Part shown: one piece after another, positions 17,995 through 26,165 of the stretch
Layout: every line of letters starts with the position of its first letter
Numbering within the stretch: position 1 is the stretch's first letter
Assembly: GCF_009711085.1 (NCBI RefSeq)
Contig: NZ_WMKA01000004.1
Location: forward strand, 1-64,000
Reading direction: 5' to 3'
Source: Cellulosimicrobium composti
Lineage (GTDB): Bacteria > Actinomycetota > Actinomycetes > Actinomycetales > Cellulomonadaceae
Length of the DNA stretch: 64,000 nucleotides
Program-made: the position numbers and the translations under genes
The notes under the pieces: generated by a model
What the model saw: the letters and a program-made list of their open reading frames with translations, nothing else
Database searches by the model: none
Told to the model about the DNA's origin: nothing

Positions 17995-18729
17995 TCACGC
18001 CATCGCGGGGACGGGCCGGCCCGGGTAGAGCTCGCGCATCGCGTGGTCGTAGCGGCGCTTCATGAGCAGCAGGTACAGGACGCGGACCGGCGCGGGCACG
18101 TTCGTGCGGAACCACTCCTCGCGCTCGTCCGCGGGGACGCTCGCGAGGAGGAGCCCGAGCTGGAGCGCCAGGAGGTCCTTGCCGAGCTCCTTGCGGTGCG
18201 ACTGGAGCTCGGCGCGCGTGTGCCGCTCCATCCAGTCCCACTCCTCCTGGGACAGGAGCGCGCCCGCGACGGGGAGGACGTCGTCCTCCTCCTCGCGCAG
18301 GTGCCCGGCGAGCGCGTCGCGGACGCGCTCGACGTCGGTCGCGAGCGCGTCGCGGAGCGCGGGGTCGGCGGTCGTGACCCACGGGTCGATCTGCGGCTCG
18401 ACGCGGTCGAGGTGCCGGGCGACCTCGGCGTGCTGCGCGCGCATCCGGCCGACGTGCAGCGCGCACGCGGGGTCGCGCGCGACGAGCCGGTCCCACAGCG
18501 TGAGGTCCTCCGTCTCGTGGTGCAGGTGCAGCGCGAACACGTCGAGGTGCGCGTAGCGGCCCACGACGGCCGCGCGCGCGGTGTCCCCGGGCGCGACGTC
18601 GCGCACCAGGACGGGGAGCTCGCGGTACAGCCAGCGGAAGATCCGGTGCACGAGGAGCATCCCGGACGTGTCGCAGCCGGGGTGCTGCCCCGCGGGCAGC
18701 GGCCCCGGGGGAGGCAGTCTCGTGGCCAT
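17995..18729 (-). CDS. Hemerythrin domain-containing protein
   Basis: This 244-residue protein has the helical hemerythrin pattern for a di-iron site. It shows His in LLVHRIFRWLYRELP near residue 28, HLDVFALHLHHETEDLTLW near 60-80, QHAEVARHLDRV near 120, and HLREEEDDVLPVAG near 160. The C-terminal third contains basic and hydrophobic stretches (VPAPVRVLYLLLMKRRYDHAM). Actinobacterial members are thought to take part in oxygen, NO or redox sensing; the exact role here is not evident. The ATG follows a GGAGGACGCG ribosome site on the minus strand. The SRPBCC gene follows closely. Confidence 0.8.
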   Translation of the reverse strand: MATRLPPPGPLPAGQHPGCDTSGMLLVHRIFRWLYRELPVLVRDVAPGDTARAAVVGRYAHLDVFALHLHHETEDLTLWDRLVARDPACALHVGRMRAQHAEVARHLDRVEPQIDPWVTTADPALRDALATDVERVRDALAGHLREEEDDVLPVAGALLSQEEWDWMERHTRAELQSHRKELGKDLLALQLGLLLASVPADEREEWFRTNVPAPVRVLYLLLMKRRYDHAMRELYPGRPVPAMA

Positions 18730-19066
18730 CGCGTCCTCCGCCCCGTCCTCGACCTCGGCGTCGTGGTGGCGCTCCAGGAACGACGGTACTCCGCGGGCCG
18801 GGCGCCGTCGCGGGCCCTCGGGACCGCCGTACGCGCCCTCGTGCGGGTGCGCGACGCCCCGCTGGTGCGCGAAGGTGACAGTTCGATGACGGAATCTGCT
18901 CGACTCTGGACGCGGTCTGGCGTAACGTGCTTCTATGTGATCGTAACCAGCAGGAAATGATCGTGATCTATCAATGACGATGACAGATCCGGTCGTTCCT
19001 CCCGGGCTCGTGCCTCACGTGGTCCGGACCGATCGACCTCATGGCAACGAAGCGGAGGACAAGGAC
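18730..19066. other. Promoter region of the amino-sugar operon
   Basis: The 337-bp divergent spacer between the hemerythrin gene and the sugar-uptake operon contains no gene. Its right half drops sharply in GC content and holds the direct repeats described at 18938-18983, followed by a likely 5' leader and the ribosome site GGAGGACAAGG before the ATG at 19067. Confidence 0.6.
18938..18983 (+). promoter_or_regulatory. Candidate DeoR/AgaR operator repeats
   Basis: TGATCGTAA (18938-18946) and TGATCGTGA (18958-18966) are direct repeats whose starts are 20 bp apart, about two helical turns. A weaker copy, TGACGATGA, lies at 18975-18983. The second copy is also part of a partial inverted repeat, TGAT...ATCA (18958-18973). 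DeoR-family repressors such as AgaR bind repeated sites of this kind upstream of the operon that contains their own gene, which fits the DeoR gene at 22358. Confidence 0.5.
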
Positions 19067-20347
19067 ATGAAGGACCCGAACACGCGGCGCACGACCCTCT
19101 CGGCGGGTCGCCCGCTGCGTCTGGTGGCGCTCACGGCGGTCGCCGGGCTCACGCTCTCGGCGTGCGGCTTCGGCGGCCAGGGCGGCGGTGGCGACGAGGG
19201 TGACGGCACCACGCTCGACCTGCTCGTCCCCACGTACTCGGACCAGACGAAGGCCCTCTGGGAGGACGTCATCGCGGGGTTCGAGGAGGAGAACCCGGAC
19301 ATCGACGTGAACCTCGAGGTCCAGTCCTGGGACAACATCAACGACGTCGTCCGCACCAAGGTGCAGTCGGACCAGGCGCCGGACATCCTCAACATCGACG
19401 CCTTCGCCGGGTTCGTCGAGGACGACCTGCTGTACTCCGCGGACGAGGTGCTCTCGCCCGAGACGATCGCGGACTTCCAGGAGTCGTTCGTCGAGAACGC
19501 GTCCATGGACGGCACCCAGTACGGCCTGCCGCTCATCGCCTCCGCGCGCACCATGTTCTACAACAAGGACCTGTTCACGCAGGCCGGCCTCGACCCCGAG
19601 GCCCCGCCGGCCACGTGGGACGAGCTCAAGGACGCGGCGGCGAAGATCTCCGCGCTCGGCGGCGGCACCTACGGCTACGGCCTCCCGCTCGGCTCCGAGG
19701 AGGCGCAGGCGGAGGCCGGGATCTGGTTCTTCGGCAACGGCGGCGGCTACGGCGACGCGTCCGAGATCACGATCGACACCCCGGAGAACGTCGAGGCCGC
19801 GCAGTTCTTCCAGAGCCTCGCCGCGGAGAACCTCACGCAGCCCGACGCCGGCGCGACCGACCGCACGCCGCTCATCGACGTGTTCATCCAGGGCAAGATC
19901 GGCATGATCGTCGGCCTGCCCCCGACGATCGGCCAGATCGCGGACAAGAACCCCGACCTCAACTACGGCACCGCCCCGGTCGCGACCAAGGACGGCTCGC
20001 CCGTCACGCTCGGCGTCGCCGACCACCTCATGGCGTTCAAGAACGAGGGCGACAAGCAGGACGCGATCAAGGCGTTCCTCGACTACTACTACTCGCCCGA
20101 GGTCTACGTGCCGTGGGTCGACGCCGAGGGCTTCATCCCGACCACGAAGTCGGGTGGCGAGGAGCTCGCCACGAAGGAGACCATCGCGCCGTTCCTCGAG
20201 CTGCTGCCGAACGCGCAGTTCTACCCGTCGACCAACCCGCAGTGGTCGGCGGCCCAGGGCGCGATCCAGTCGCTCATCGGGCAGGTCGCGCAGGGCAAGG
20301 AGGCGCAGGCCGTGCTCACGGAGATCCAGGCGAAGGCCGACCAGTGA
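19067..20347 (+). CDS. Sugar ABC transporter substrate-binding lipoprotein
   Basis: This 426-residue family 1 extracellular solute-binding protein captures the sugar for the permeases encoded just downstream. The signal peptide ends in a lipobox, LTLSAC, so the mature protein is lipid-anchored on the outer face of the membrane. Typical features are LLVPTYSDQTKALWEDVIAGFEEENPDIDV near the N-terminus, SDQAPDILNID, NKDLFTQAGLDPEAPPATWDE and a C-terminal helical region. The ATG at 19067 follows GGAGGACAAGG. It is the first gene of an eight-gene operon with amino-sugar catabolic enzymes, so GalNAc or a GalNAc-containing oligosaccharide is the inferred ligand. The sequence alone does not define specificity. 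Confidence 0.9.
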   Translation: MKDPNTRRTTLSAGRPLRLVALTAVAGLTLSACGFGGQGGGGDEGDGTTLDLLVPTYSDQTKALWEDVIAGFEEENPDIDVNLEVQSWDNINDVVRTKVQSDQAPDILNIDAFAGFVEDDLLYSADEVLSPETIADFQESFVENASMDGTQYGLPLIASARTMFYNKDLFTQAGLDPEAPPATWDELKDAAAKISALGGGTYGYGLPLGSEEAQAEAGIWFFGNGGGYGDASEITIDTPENVEAAQFFQSLAAENLTQPDAGATDRTPLIDVFIQGKIGMIVGLPPTIGQIADKNPDLNYGTAPVATKDGSPVTLGVADHLMAFKNEGDKQDAIKAFLDYYYSPEVYVPWVDAEGFIPTTKSGGEELATKETIAPFLELLPNAQFYPSTNPQWSAAQGAIQSLIGQVAQGKEAQAVLTEIQAKADQ

Positions 20348-20363
20348 CGCATCGGTGACGACC

Positions 20364-20395
20364 GCCGGGCGGCGGGACCCGTCCCGCCGCCCGGC
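20364..20395 (+). terminator. Intercistronic hairpin after the binding-protein gene
   Basis: A perfect 14-bp stem (20364-20377 with 20382-20395) with a 4-base loop lies between the binding-protein stop and the first permease. It is probably a partial terminator or 3' stabiliser that gives higher expression of the binding protein than of the permeases, as is usual for such operons. Confidence 0.65.
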
Positions 20396-20448
20396 GCCGC
20401 CGCCGCGCACCCGACCCAGACCTCAACCCGGCACCCGAGGACTCCACG

Positions 20449-21438
20449 ATGACCACCGACACGACCGGCACCCAGGCCGGTGCCACGACGGCGAGCGCCG
20501 CGCCGCCGTCGGACCACCACGCCGCGCCACCGGGCGCGGACGACCGCTCGCGACGCACCTGGCGCGGCACCCTCACCGCCCTCCCGTGGATCGGGCCCAG
20601 CCTCGCGCTCATCGCCCTGATCGTGCTGTTCCCCGCGGGCGTCATGATCTTCAACTCGACGCGCGACATCTCGCAGTCGGGCGTGGACCGCGGGAGCGCC
20701 GGGCTCGAGAACTACGCCGACGTCCTCGCGATCGACGCGCTGCCGCGCGTCCTGCTCAACACCGTGGTGTGGGTCGTCGTGGTCGTCGGCCTCACCGTCG
20801 TCATCTCGCTCGCGCTCGCCAACTTCCTCAACAAGCAGTTCCCGGGCCGCCAGCTCGTGCGCCTCGCGGTGATCGTGCCGTGGGCGGCGTCCGTCGTCAT
20901 GACGACGACCGTCGTCTACTACGGCCTCCAGCCGAACTACGGCATCTTCAACCAGTTCCTCGCCGACATCGGGATCCTCGAGGTCGGGGACTACGGCTTC
21001 ACGAAGAACGCGACGTCGGCGTTCATCGTCGCGATCGTCGTCGCGGTGTTCGTGTCGCTGCCGTTCACGACGTACACGATCCTCGCGGGTCTGCAGGCCG
21101 TGCCGCACGAGGTGGTCGAGGCGGCGCGCATGGACGGCGCGTCGCGGTCGCGCACCTACTTCTCGGTGATCCTGCCGCAGCTCAAGCCCGCGCTGTCCGT
21201 CGCGGCGCTCATCAACATCATCAACGTCTTCAACTCGCTGCCGATCCTGCGCATCATGACCGGCTCGATCCCCGGCTACGACGCGGACACCACGACGACG
21301 CTGATCTTCAAGCTCATCCAGTCCGACCGCCGGGTCGACCTCGCCTCCGCGCTGTCGGTCGTGAACTTCGCGATCGTCATCCTCGTGATCGTCGCCTACA
21401 TGCGGATCGTCAAGCCGATGAAGGGAGTGGACGAGTGA
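20449..21438 (+). CDS. ABC transporter permease, MalF/UgpA type
   Basis: This 329-residue integral membrane protein has about six transmembrane segments, the first being LPWIGPSLALIALIVLFPAGVM. The cytoplasmic EAA loop is visible as VVEAARMDGASRSRTYFSVILPQLKP, the contact site for the ABC ATPase. The N-terminal 40 residues are Thr/Ala/Pro-rich and cytoplasmic. It pairs with the next permease, whose GTG start overlaps this stop codon (GTGA), giving translational coupling. No ATPase gene is present in the operon, so a shared MsiK-type ATPase encoded elsewhere is presumably used. Confidence 0.9.
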   Translation: MTTDTTGTQAGATTASAAPPSDHHAAPPGADDRSRRTWRGTLTALPWIGPSLALIALIVLFPAGVMIFNSTRDISQSGVDRGSAGLENYADVLAIDALPRVLLNTVVWVVVVVGLTVVISLALANFLNKQFPGRQLVRLAVIVPWAASVVMTTTVVYYGLQPNYGIFNQFLADIGILEVGDYGFTKNATSAFIVAIVVAVFVSLPFTTYTILAGLQAVPHEVVEAARMDGASRSRTYFSVILPQLKPALSVAALINIINVFNSLPILRIMTGSIPGYDADTTTTLIFKLIQSDRRVDLASALSVVNFAIVILVIVAYMRIVKPMKGVDE

Positions 21439-22361
21439 GCGCCACGACCCAGCCCGCCCCGGCGACCCGCGAGGCCGTCGCGCGCGAGAGCGCGCCCCGG
21501 CGCAAGGCGTCGAAGTACCGCACCGGCGGCCCCGGAGCCCACGGCTCGGTCACGGGCCGCGTGATCGCGGGCATCGTCATCGCCGCGCTGTTCCTCGTGC
21601 CGTACGTCGTCATGCTGCTCGGCTCGCTCAAGAGCCGGCCGGAGATCCTGCGGATCCCGCCGACGTACCTGCCGCAGGAGTGGCACTTCGACAACTACGT
21701 CTCGATGTGGTCGACGCCCGAGACGCCGCTGCCGCAGAACCTCGTCTCGACGATCGTCATCTCGGTCTTCGCGACCCTGCTCGTGCTCCTCGTCGCCGTC
21801 CCGGCGGCGTACTACACCGCGCGGTTCCGCTTCCCCGGTCGCCTCGCGTTCCTGTTCCTCGTGCTCGTCACGCAGATGCTCCAGCCGGCGGTGCTCGTCG
21901 CGGGCCTGTTCCGCCAGTTCCTCGCCTTCGGGATCGTCGACACGTGGCTCGCGATGATCCTCGTCAACGCCGCGTTCAACCTCGCGTTCGCCGTGTGGAT
22001 CATGCACTCGTTCTTCGCGAGCGTCCCCAAGGAGGTCGACGAGGCCGCGCAGATCGACGGCGCAGGCCGCTGGACGGTCCTGTTCCGCATCAACCTGCCG
22101 CTCGTGTGGCCGGGCATCGTCACCGCGATCATCTTCACGTTCGTCGCCGCCTGGAACGAGTTCGCGGCGTCCCTCGTCATCCTGTCGACGGCCGGCAACC
22201 AGCCGCTGTCGGTCGCTCTGACGAAGTTCATCGGGCAGTACGACTCCGCGTGGCAGTACGTCTTCGGGGTCTCGATCGTGGCGATCGTCCCCGTCATCAT
22301 CCTCTTTGCGATCATCGAGAAGCGCCTCGTCGGAGGCCTGACCGCAGGGAGCATCAAATGA
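21435..22361 (+). CDS. ABC transporter permease, MalG/UgpE type
   Basis: This second permease of the importer has about 308 residues. After a basic N-terminal tail there are about six transmembrane segments (VIAGIVIAALFLVPYVVMLLG is the first). The EAA motif reads EVDEAAQIDGAGRWTVLFRINLPLVWPGI. The C-terminal segment (IVPVIILFAIIEKRLVGGLTAGSIK) is characteristic of MalG-type subunits. The GTG start overlaps the preceding stop, and the stop overlaps the DeoR start (ATGA), so the three genes are translationally linked. Confidence 0.9.
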   Translation: MSATTQPAPATREAVARESAPRRKASKYRTGGPGAHGSVTGRVIAGIVIAALFLVPYVVMLLGSLKSRPEILRIPPTYLPQEWHFDNYVSMWSTPETPLPQNLVSTIVISVFATLLVLLVAVPAAYYTARFRFPGRLAFLFLVLVTQMLQPAVLVAGLFRQFLAFGIVDTWLAMILVNAAFNLAFAVWIMHSFFASVPKEVDEAAQIDGAGRWTVLFRINLPLVWPGIVTAIIFTFVAAWNEFAASLVILSTAGNQPLSVALTKFIGQYDSAWQYVFGVSIVAIVPVIILFAIIEKRLVGGLTAGSIK

Positions 22362-23206
22362 CGACGACCCACGACGAGCTCGCCGACAACGTCGGCCTCG
22401 CCGGCCTCAGCAAGTCCGTCCGGTGGGAGCGCATGCTCGCCCTCCTCGCCGACCGCCGCCGCCTGTCCGTGACGGAGGTCGCGGACGAGTTCGGCATCTC
22501 GGAGTCGACGGTGCGCCGCGACTTCGACCAGATGGCCGCGCGCCAGCTCGCGCACCGCACGCACGGCGGCGTCGTCGCGGCGTCGGTCGCGTACGGGCTC
22601 CCGCGCCGGTACAGCAAGCAGGTCGAGGACAAGCAGCGCATCGCCGCCGCCGCGGCCGCGCTCGTCCTCGAGCGGTACACGGCCCCGGTCGTGGGCCTCA
22701 ACGGCGGCACGACGACGACGCTCGTCGCCAAGGCGCTCGGCGAGCAGACCGAGGAGACGTCCGAGGACGCGCTCCAGCAGAGCGGGCACGCCCTGACGGT
22801 CGTCACGAGCGCGCTGAACATCGCGACCGAGCTCGTGCTGCGGCCCCAGGTGCGCACGGTGTGCCTCGGCGGCACGGCGCGCGCCCAGTCGTACGAGCTC
22901 ACCGGCCCCGCCGCGATCCAGATGGCCCGCACGCTGTGGCTCGACGTCCTCGTGCTCGGCATGCTCGGCATCGACGCGGCCGCGGGCCTGACGTGCGGCG
23001 ACCCGGACGAGGCCGGCGTGACGACCGCGCTCGTCGAGCGGTCGCGCTCCGTCGTCGCCGTCGGCACGTCCGACAAGGTCGGCACCCGGTCCTTCGCCCA
23101 GATCTGCGAGATCTCGCAGGTCACCACCCTCGTCACCGACAGCGGCGCCACCGCCGACGCCCTCGACCCCCTCCGCGAGGCGGGCGTCGAGGTCGTCGTC
23201 GTGTAG
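22358..23206 (+). CDS. DeoR-family regulator, AgaR-like
   Basis: This 282-residue repressor of the DeoR/GlpR class has a helix-turn-helix at about residues 25-75 (LSVTEVADEFGISESTVRRDFDQ, then HRTHGGVV). The DeoR sensor domain has the sugar-phosphate binding motifs GGTTTTLVAKAL, VVTSALNIATEL, GMLGIDAAAGLTCGDPDEAGVT and VGTSDKVGTRSF. Family members are released from DNA by a phosphorylated intermediate of the pathway they control. Lying inside the operon, it most likely controls the operon promoter through the repeats at 18938-18983, and possibly the neighbouring hydrolase promoters. It starts at ATG 22358, overlapping the permease stop. Confidence 0.9.
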   Translation: MTTTHDELADNVGLAGLSKSVRWERMLALLADRRRLSVTEVADEFGISESTVRRDFDQMAARQLAHRTHGGVVAASVAYGLPRRYSKQVEDKQRIAAAAAALVLERYTAPVVGLNGGTTTTLVAKALGEQTEETSEDALQQSGHALTVVTSALNIATELVLRPQVRTVCLGGTARAQSYELTGPAAIQMARTLWLDVLVLGMLGIDAAAGLTCGDPDEAGVTTALVERSRSVVAVGTSDKVGTRSFAQICEISQVTTLVTDSGATADALDPLREAGVEVVVV

Positions 23207-23269
23207 CGGCGTCGGTCACGCGCGGCCGGCGCCCGCCGGCCGCTGCATCGCAGAAAGGTACTCAGCACC

Positions 23270-24166
23270 ATGAGAACGACCCACGTGAGCGCAGAGATCG
23301 CCAGCCAGCCCGAGGTGTGGCGCCGCGCCGCGGAGCTCGCGGCCCGGAGCACGGAGATCCTCCCGCAGGCAGGTGAGCGCGTCGCCGTCGTGGGGTGCGG
23401 GACCTCGTGGTTCGTGGCGCAGGCGTACGCGGCCCGGCGCGAGGCGCTCGGGCTGGGCGAGACCGACGCGTTCGCCGGGAGCGAGTACCCGACCGGCCGC
23501 CGCTACGACCGCGTCGTGGCGATCACCCGGTCCGGCACGACGACCGAGATCCTCCAGCTCCTCGACGCGCTGCAGGGCGAGCAGCGCACGCTCGCGATCG
23601 TGGGCGACCCCGAGTCCCCGGGCGCGACGGCGGCGGACGACGTCGTCGTCATGGAGTTCGCGGACGAGCGCTCCGTCGTCCAGACGCGGTTCGCGACCGC
23701 GGCCCTCAGCCTGCTGCGCGCGTCGCTCGGCGACGACGTGGCCGCCCTCGCGACCGCGGCCGAGGAGGCCGTGACGTGGGAGGTGCCGGCCGAGCACCTC
23801 GCGCGCACGCAGTTCACGTTCCTCGGGCGCGGCTTCTCCGTGGGCCTCGCGAACGAGGCCGCGCTGAAGATGCGCGAGGCGTCGCTCGCGTGGGCCGAGT
23901 CGTACCCCGCGATGGACTACCGGCACGGGCCGATCAGCATCTCCGACGAGACGAGCGTCGTGTACCTCCTGGGCGAGGAGGTGCCGGGCCTGGTGGACGA
24001 CGTCGAGCGGACGGGCGCCCTCGCGGTCCGGTTCGACGAGGACCCGCAGGTGACGCTCGTGCGCCTCCAGCGGCTCGCGGTCGCGAACGCGGAGAGCAAG
24101 GGCCTGGACCCCGACGCGCCGCGTCACCTCACGCGCTCGATCATCCTCGACACGACGGCGTCGTGA
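23270..24166 (+). CDS. SIS-domain sugar isomerase/deaminase, AgaS-like
   Basis: This 298-residue protein has two SIS domains resembling the isomerase half of GlmS and AgaS. Phosphosugar-binding motifs are seen at VAVVGCGTSWFVAQAYAARRE, ITRSGTTTEI, FLGRGFSVGLANEAALKMREA and MDYRHGPIS. AgaS-type enzymes convert galactosamine-6-phosphate to tagatose-6-phosphate with release of ammonia. The context supports that: a kinase of the ROK class, a PfkB kinase and a class II aldolase follow immediately. GTGA overlap couples it to the next gene. Upstream is a 63-bp gap with an AAAGG site. An alternative is a glucosamine-6-phosphate-type deaminase, but the neighbours favour the galacto series. Confidence 0.85.
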   Translation: MRTTHVSAEIASQPEVWRRAAELAARSTEILPQAGERVAVVGCGTSWFVAQAYAARREALGLGETDAFAGSEYPTGRRYDRVVAITRSGTTTEILQLLDALQGEQRTLAIVGDPESPGATAADDVVVMEFADERSVVQTRFATAALSLLRASLGDDVAALATAAEEAVTWEVPAEHLARTQFTFLGRGFSVGLANEAALKMREASLAWAESYPAMDYRHGPISISDETSVVYLLGEEVPGLVDDVERTGALAVRFDEDPQVTLVRLQRLAVANAESKGLDPDAPRHLTRSIILDTTAS

Positions 24167-25218
24167 GCGGCGAGACCCACCACGGCGACGGAGCCCGGAC
24201 CCTCGCGGGCCAGGGCCCCGTCGTCGTCGCGCTCGACGTCGGGGGCACCGACATCAAGGCCGCGCTCGTCGACGCGGACGGCGTGCTCCTGGAGCAGGTC
24301 ACGCCGACGCGCGCCGCCCAGGGCCCGCAGGCATCGTTCGCCGCGGTGCTCGCCGCGGTCGCGGACGTCCGCGGGCGCGTCCCCGCCGGGCGGACCGTCG
24401 CGGCCGTCGGGCTCGCGGTGCCCGGCACCGTGGACGAGGAGGCCGGCGTCGTCCTGAGCGCCGAGAACCTCGACTGGGTCGACCTGCCCGTGCGAGCGCT
24501 CGTCGAGGAGGCGACCGGCCTGCCGGTCGGCTTCGGTCACGACGTGCGCGCCGGCGGCCTCGCGGAGTGGCGCCTCGGCGCCGCGCGCGGGGCGCACGAC
24601 CACGCGTTCCTCGCGGTGGGCACGGGCATCGCGGCGGCGGTCGTGCTGCGCGGCGAGCCGTACCCGGCGCACGGCTGGGCGGGCGAGGTCGGGCACGGCG
24701 GGGCGCGCGACGGCGAGCCCTGCCCGTGCGGCGGGCGCGGCTGCGCCGAGACGTTCGCGTCCGCGGCGGGCATGGCCCGCACGTACCGGCGCCTCACCGG
24801 GGCGTCCGTCGCGGACGTCCCCGGCGCGCGCGAGGTGCTGGCGCGGGCGCAGGCGGGCGACGACGTCGCCCGCGGCGTCTGGGACCGCGGCGTCGACCGG
24901 CTCGGCGAGCTCGTCGCGGAGATGACGCGGCTCCTCGCGCTGCCGACGGTCGTCGTCGGGGGCGGGCTCGTGCGCGCGGGCGACGCCCTGCTGCGCCCGC
25001 TCGACGAGGCGGTCCGCTCCTACCTCACGGTGCACCCCGTACCGCGCCTCGTCCCGGCGGAGCTCGGCTCGGCCGCGGGCATGCACGGGGCCGCCCTGCT
25101 CGGCTGGGACGCCGCGCGCGCCGCGGGCCTCGACGTGCCGCACCGGCACGCGGTCCGCCCGGCGCCGGGCTCGGCGCCGCTGGGCGGGCTCGTCACGGCG
25201 GACGGCGTCGCGCCGTGA
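24163..25218 (+). CDS. ROK-family sugar kinase, probable GalNAc kinase
   Basis: This 351-residue ROK kinase phosphorylates a hexose or N-acetylhexosamine at C6 using ATP. The N-terminal ATP-binding motif is VALDVGGTDIKAALVD. The ROK signature and zinc site are clear: EVGHGGARDGEPCPCGGRGCAE, containing the three-cysteine CxCGxxGC pattern and the His. The sugar-binding Glu-His pair lies just before it (AGEVGHGG). The second phosphate motif VVVGGGLVRAGD is near the C-terminus. Within this operon the expected substrate is GalNAc, giving GalNAc-6-phosphate. ROK specificity cannot be read reliably from sequence, so GlcNAc or glucose remain possible. GTG start overlaps the AgaS stop and the stop overlaps the next start. 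Confidence 0.87.
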   Translation: MSGETHHGDGARTLAGQGPVVVALDVGGTDIKAALVDADGVLLEQVTPTRAAQGPQASFAAVLAAVADVRGRVPAGRTVAAVGLAVPGTVDEEAGVVLSAENLDWVDLPVRALVEEATGLPVGFGHDVRAGGLAEWRLGAARGAHDHAFLAVGTGIAAAVVLRGEPYPAHGWAGEVGHGGARDGEPCPCGGRGCAETFASAAGMARTYRRLTGASVADVPGAREVLARAQAGDDVARGVWDRGVDRLGELVAEMTRLLALPTVVVGGGLVRAGDALLRPLDEAVRSYLTVHPVPRLVPAELGSAAGMHGAALLGWDAARAAGLDVPHRHAVRPAPGSAPLGGLVTADGVAP

Positions 25219-26165
25219 CGCGCGTCGTCGCGCTCACGCCCAACCCGGCCTGGGACGTCACGTACCGCGTCGACCGGCTGCTGCCCGGGGAGTCGCTGCG
25301 CGTGCGCTCCGTCGTCGCGCGCGCGGGCGGCAAGGGCGTCAACGTCGCGCGCGTCGTGCGCGCCCTCGGGTCCGCGAGCGTCGCCGTGTGCCCCCTGGGC
25401 GGGCCGCTCGCGGGGCCCTTCGCGGACGACCTCGACGCCGACGGGCAACCGGCCGCCGTCGTGCCGGTCGCGGGCGCCGTGCGCCAGTCCGTCGCCGTCG
25501 TCCCCGCCGAGGACGGCGGGCACCCCACGGTGCTCAACGAGCCCGGCCCCGCGCTCGACGACGCGGAGTGGGCGGCGCTCGTCGCCGCGTGCGTCGCGCA
25601 GGTCGGCACGGCCGCCGCCGTGGTCGCCACGGTCTCCGGCTCGCTGCCGCCCGGGACGACGCGCGAGCGGGTCGTCGGGCTCGTCGGCGCGCTGCGCGCC
25701 GCGGGCGCGCGCGTCCACGTCGACGTCTCGGGGCCCGGCCTCGTGTGGGCCGCCGAGGCGGGCGCCGACCTCGTGAAGCCCAACCGGTCCGAGCTCGTCG
25801 AGGCGACCGGGGTCGACGACCCCGCGCGCGCCGTCGGGGAGCTCCTGCGCCGCGGGGCGCGCGCCGTCGTCGTCACCGACGGGGAGCGCGGCCTCACCGC
25901 GTACGAGGCCGGCCCGGACGGGCCCGCGAGCCCCGCGGTCGTGGGACGCGCGCGCCTCGCCGCGCCCGTCGCGGGCAACCCCACCGGGGCGGGCGACGCC
26001 GCGATGGCGGCGCTCGCCGTCGACCCCGACCAGCCCTGGGCGCACCGTCTCGCGCTCGCCGCGGCGACCTCCGCCGCGGCCGTCCTGCAGCCCGTCGCGG
26101 GCGCGGTCGACCGCGCCGACGTCGACCGCCTGCTCACCCACGTCGTCACCGAACCGGAGTCCTGA
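25215..26165 (+). CDS. PfkB-family kinase, tagatose-6-phosphate/1-phosphofructokinase type
   Basis: This 316-residue ribokinase-fold enzyme is of the LacC/FruK branch. The opening VVALTPNPAWDVTY and the glycine-rich AGGKGVNVARVVRALG are typical of this branch. The C-terminal anion hole and catalytic Asp are in AGNPTGAGDAAMAALA. In the galactosamine pathway it would convert tagatose-6-phosphate to tagatose-1,6-bisphosphate, the substrate of the aldolase encoded next. The same branch includes 1-phosphofructokinases, but no fructose PTS genes are nearby. GTG start overlaps the ROK stop (GTGA), and the stop overlaps the aldolase start (TGATG). Confidence 0.88.
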   Translation: MTRVVALTPNPAWDVTYRVDRLLPGESLRVRSVVARAGGKGVNVARVVRALGSASVAVCPLGGPLAGPFADDLDADGQPAAVVPVAGAVRQSVAVVPAEDGGHPTVLNEPGPALDDAEWAALVAACVAQVGTAAAVVATVSGSLPPGTTRERVVGLVGALRAAGARVHVDVSGPGLVWAAEAGADLVKPNRSELVEATGVDDPARAVGELLRRGARAVVVTDGERGLTAYEAGPDGPASPAVVGRARLAAPVAGNPTGAGDAAMAALAVDPDQPWAHRLALAAATSAAAVLQPVAGAVDRADVDRLLTHVVTEPES

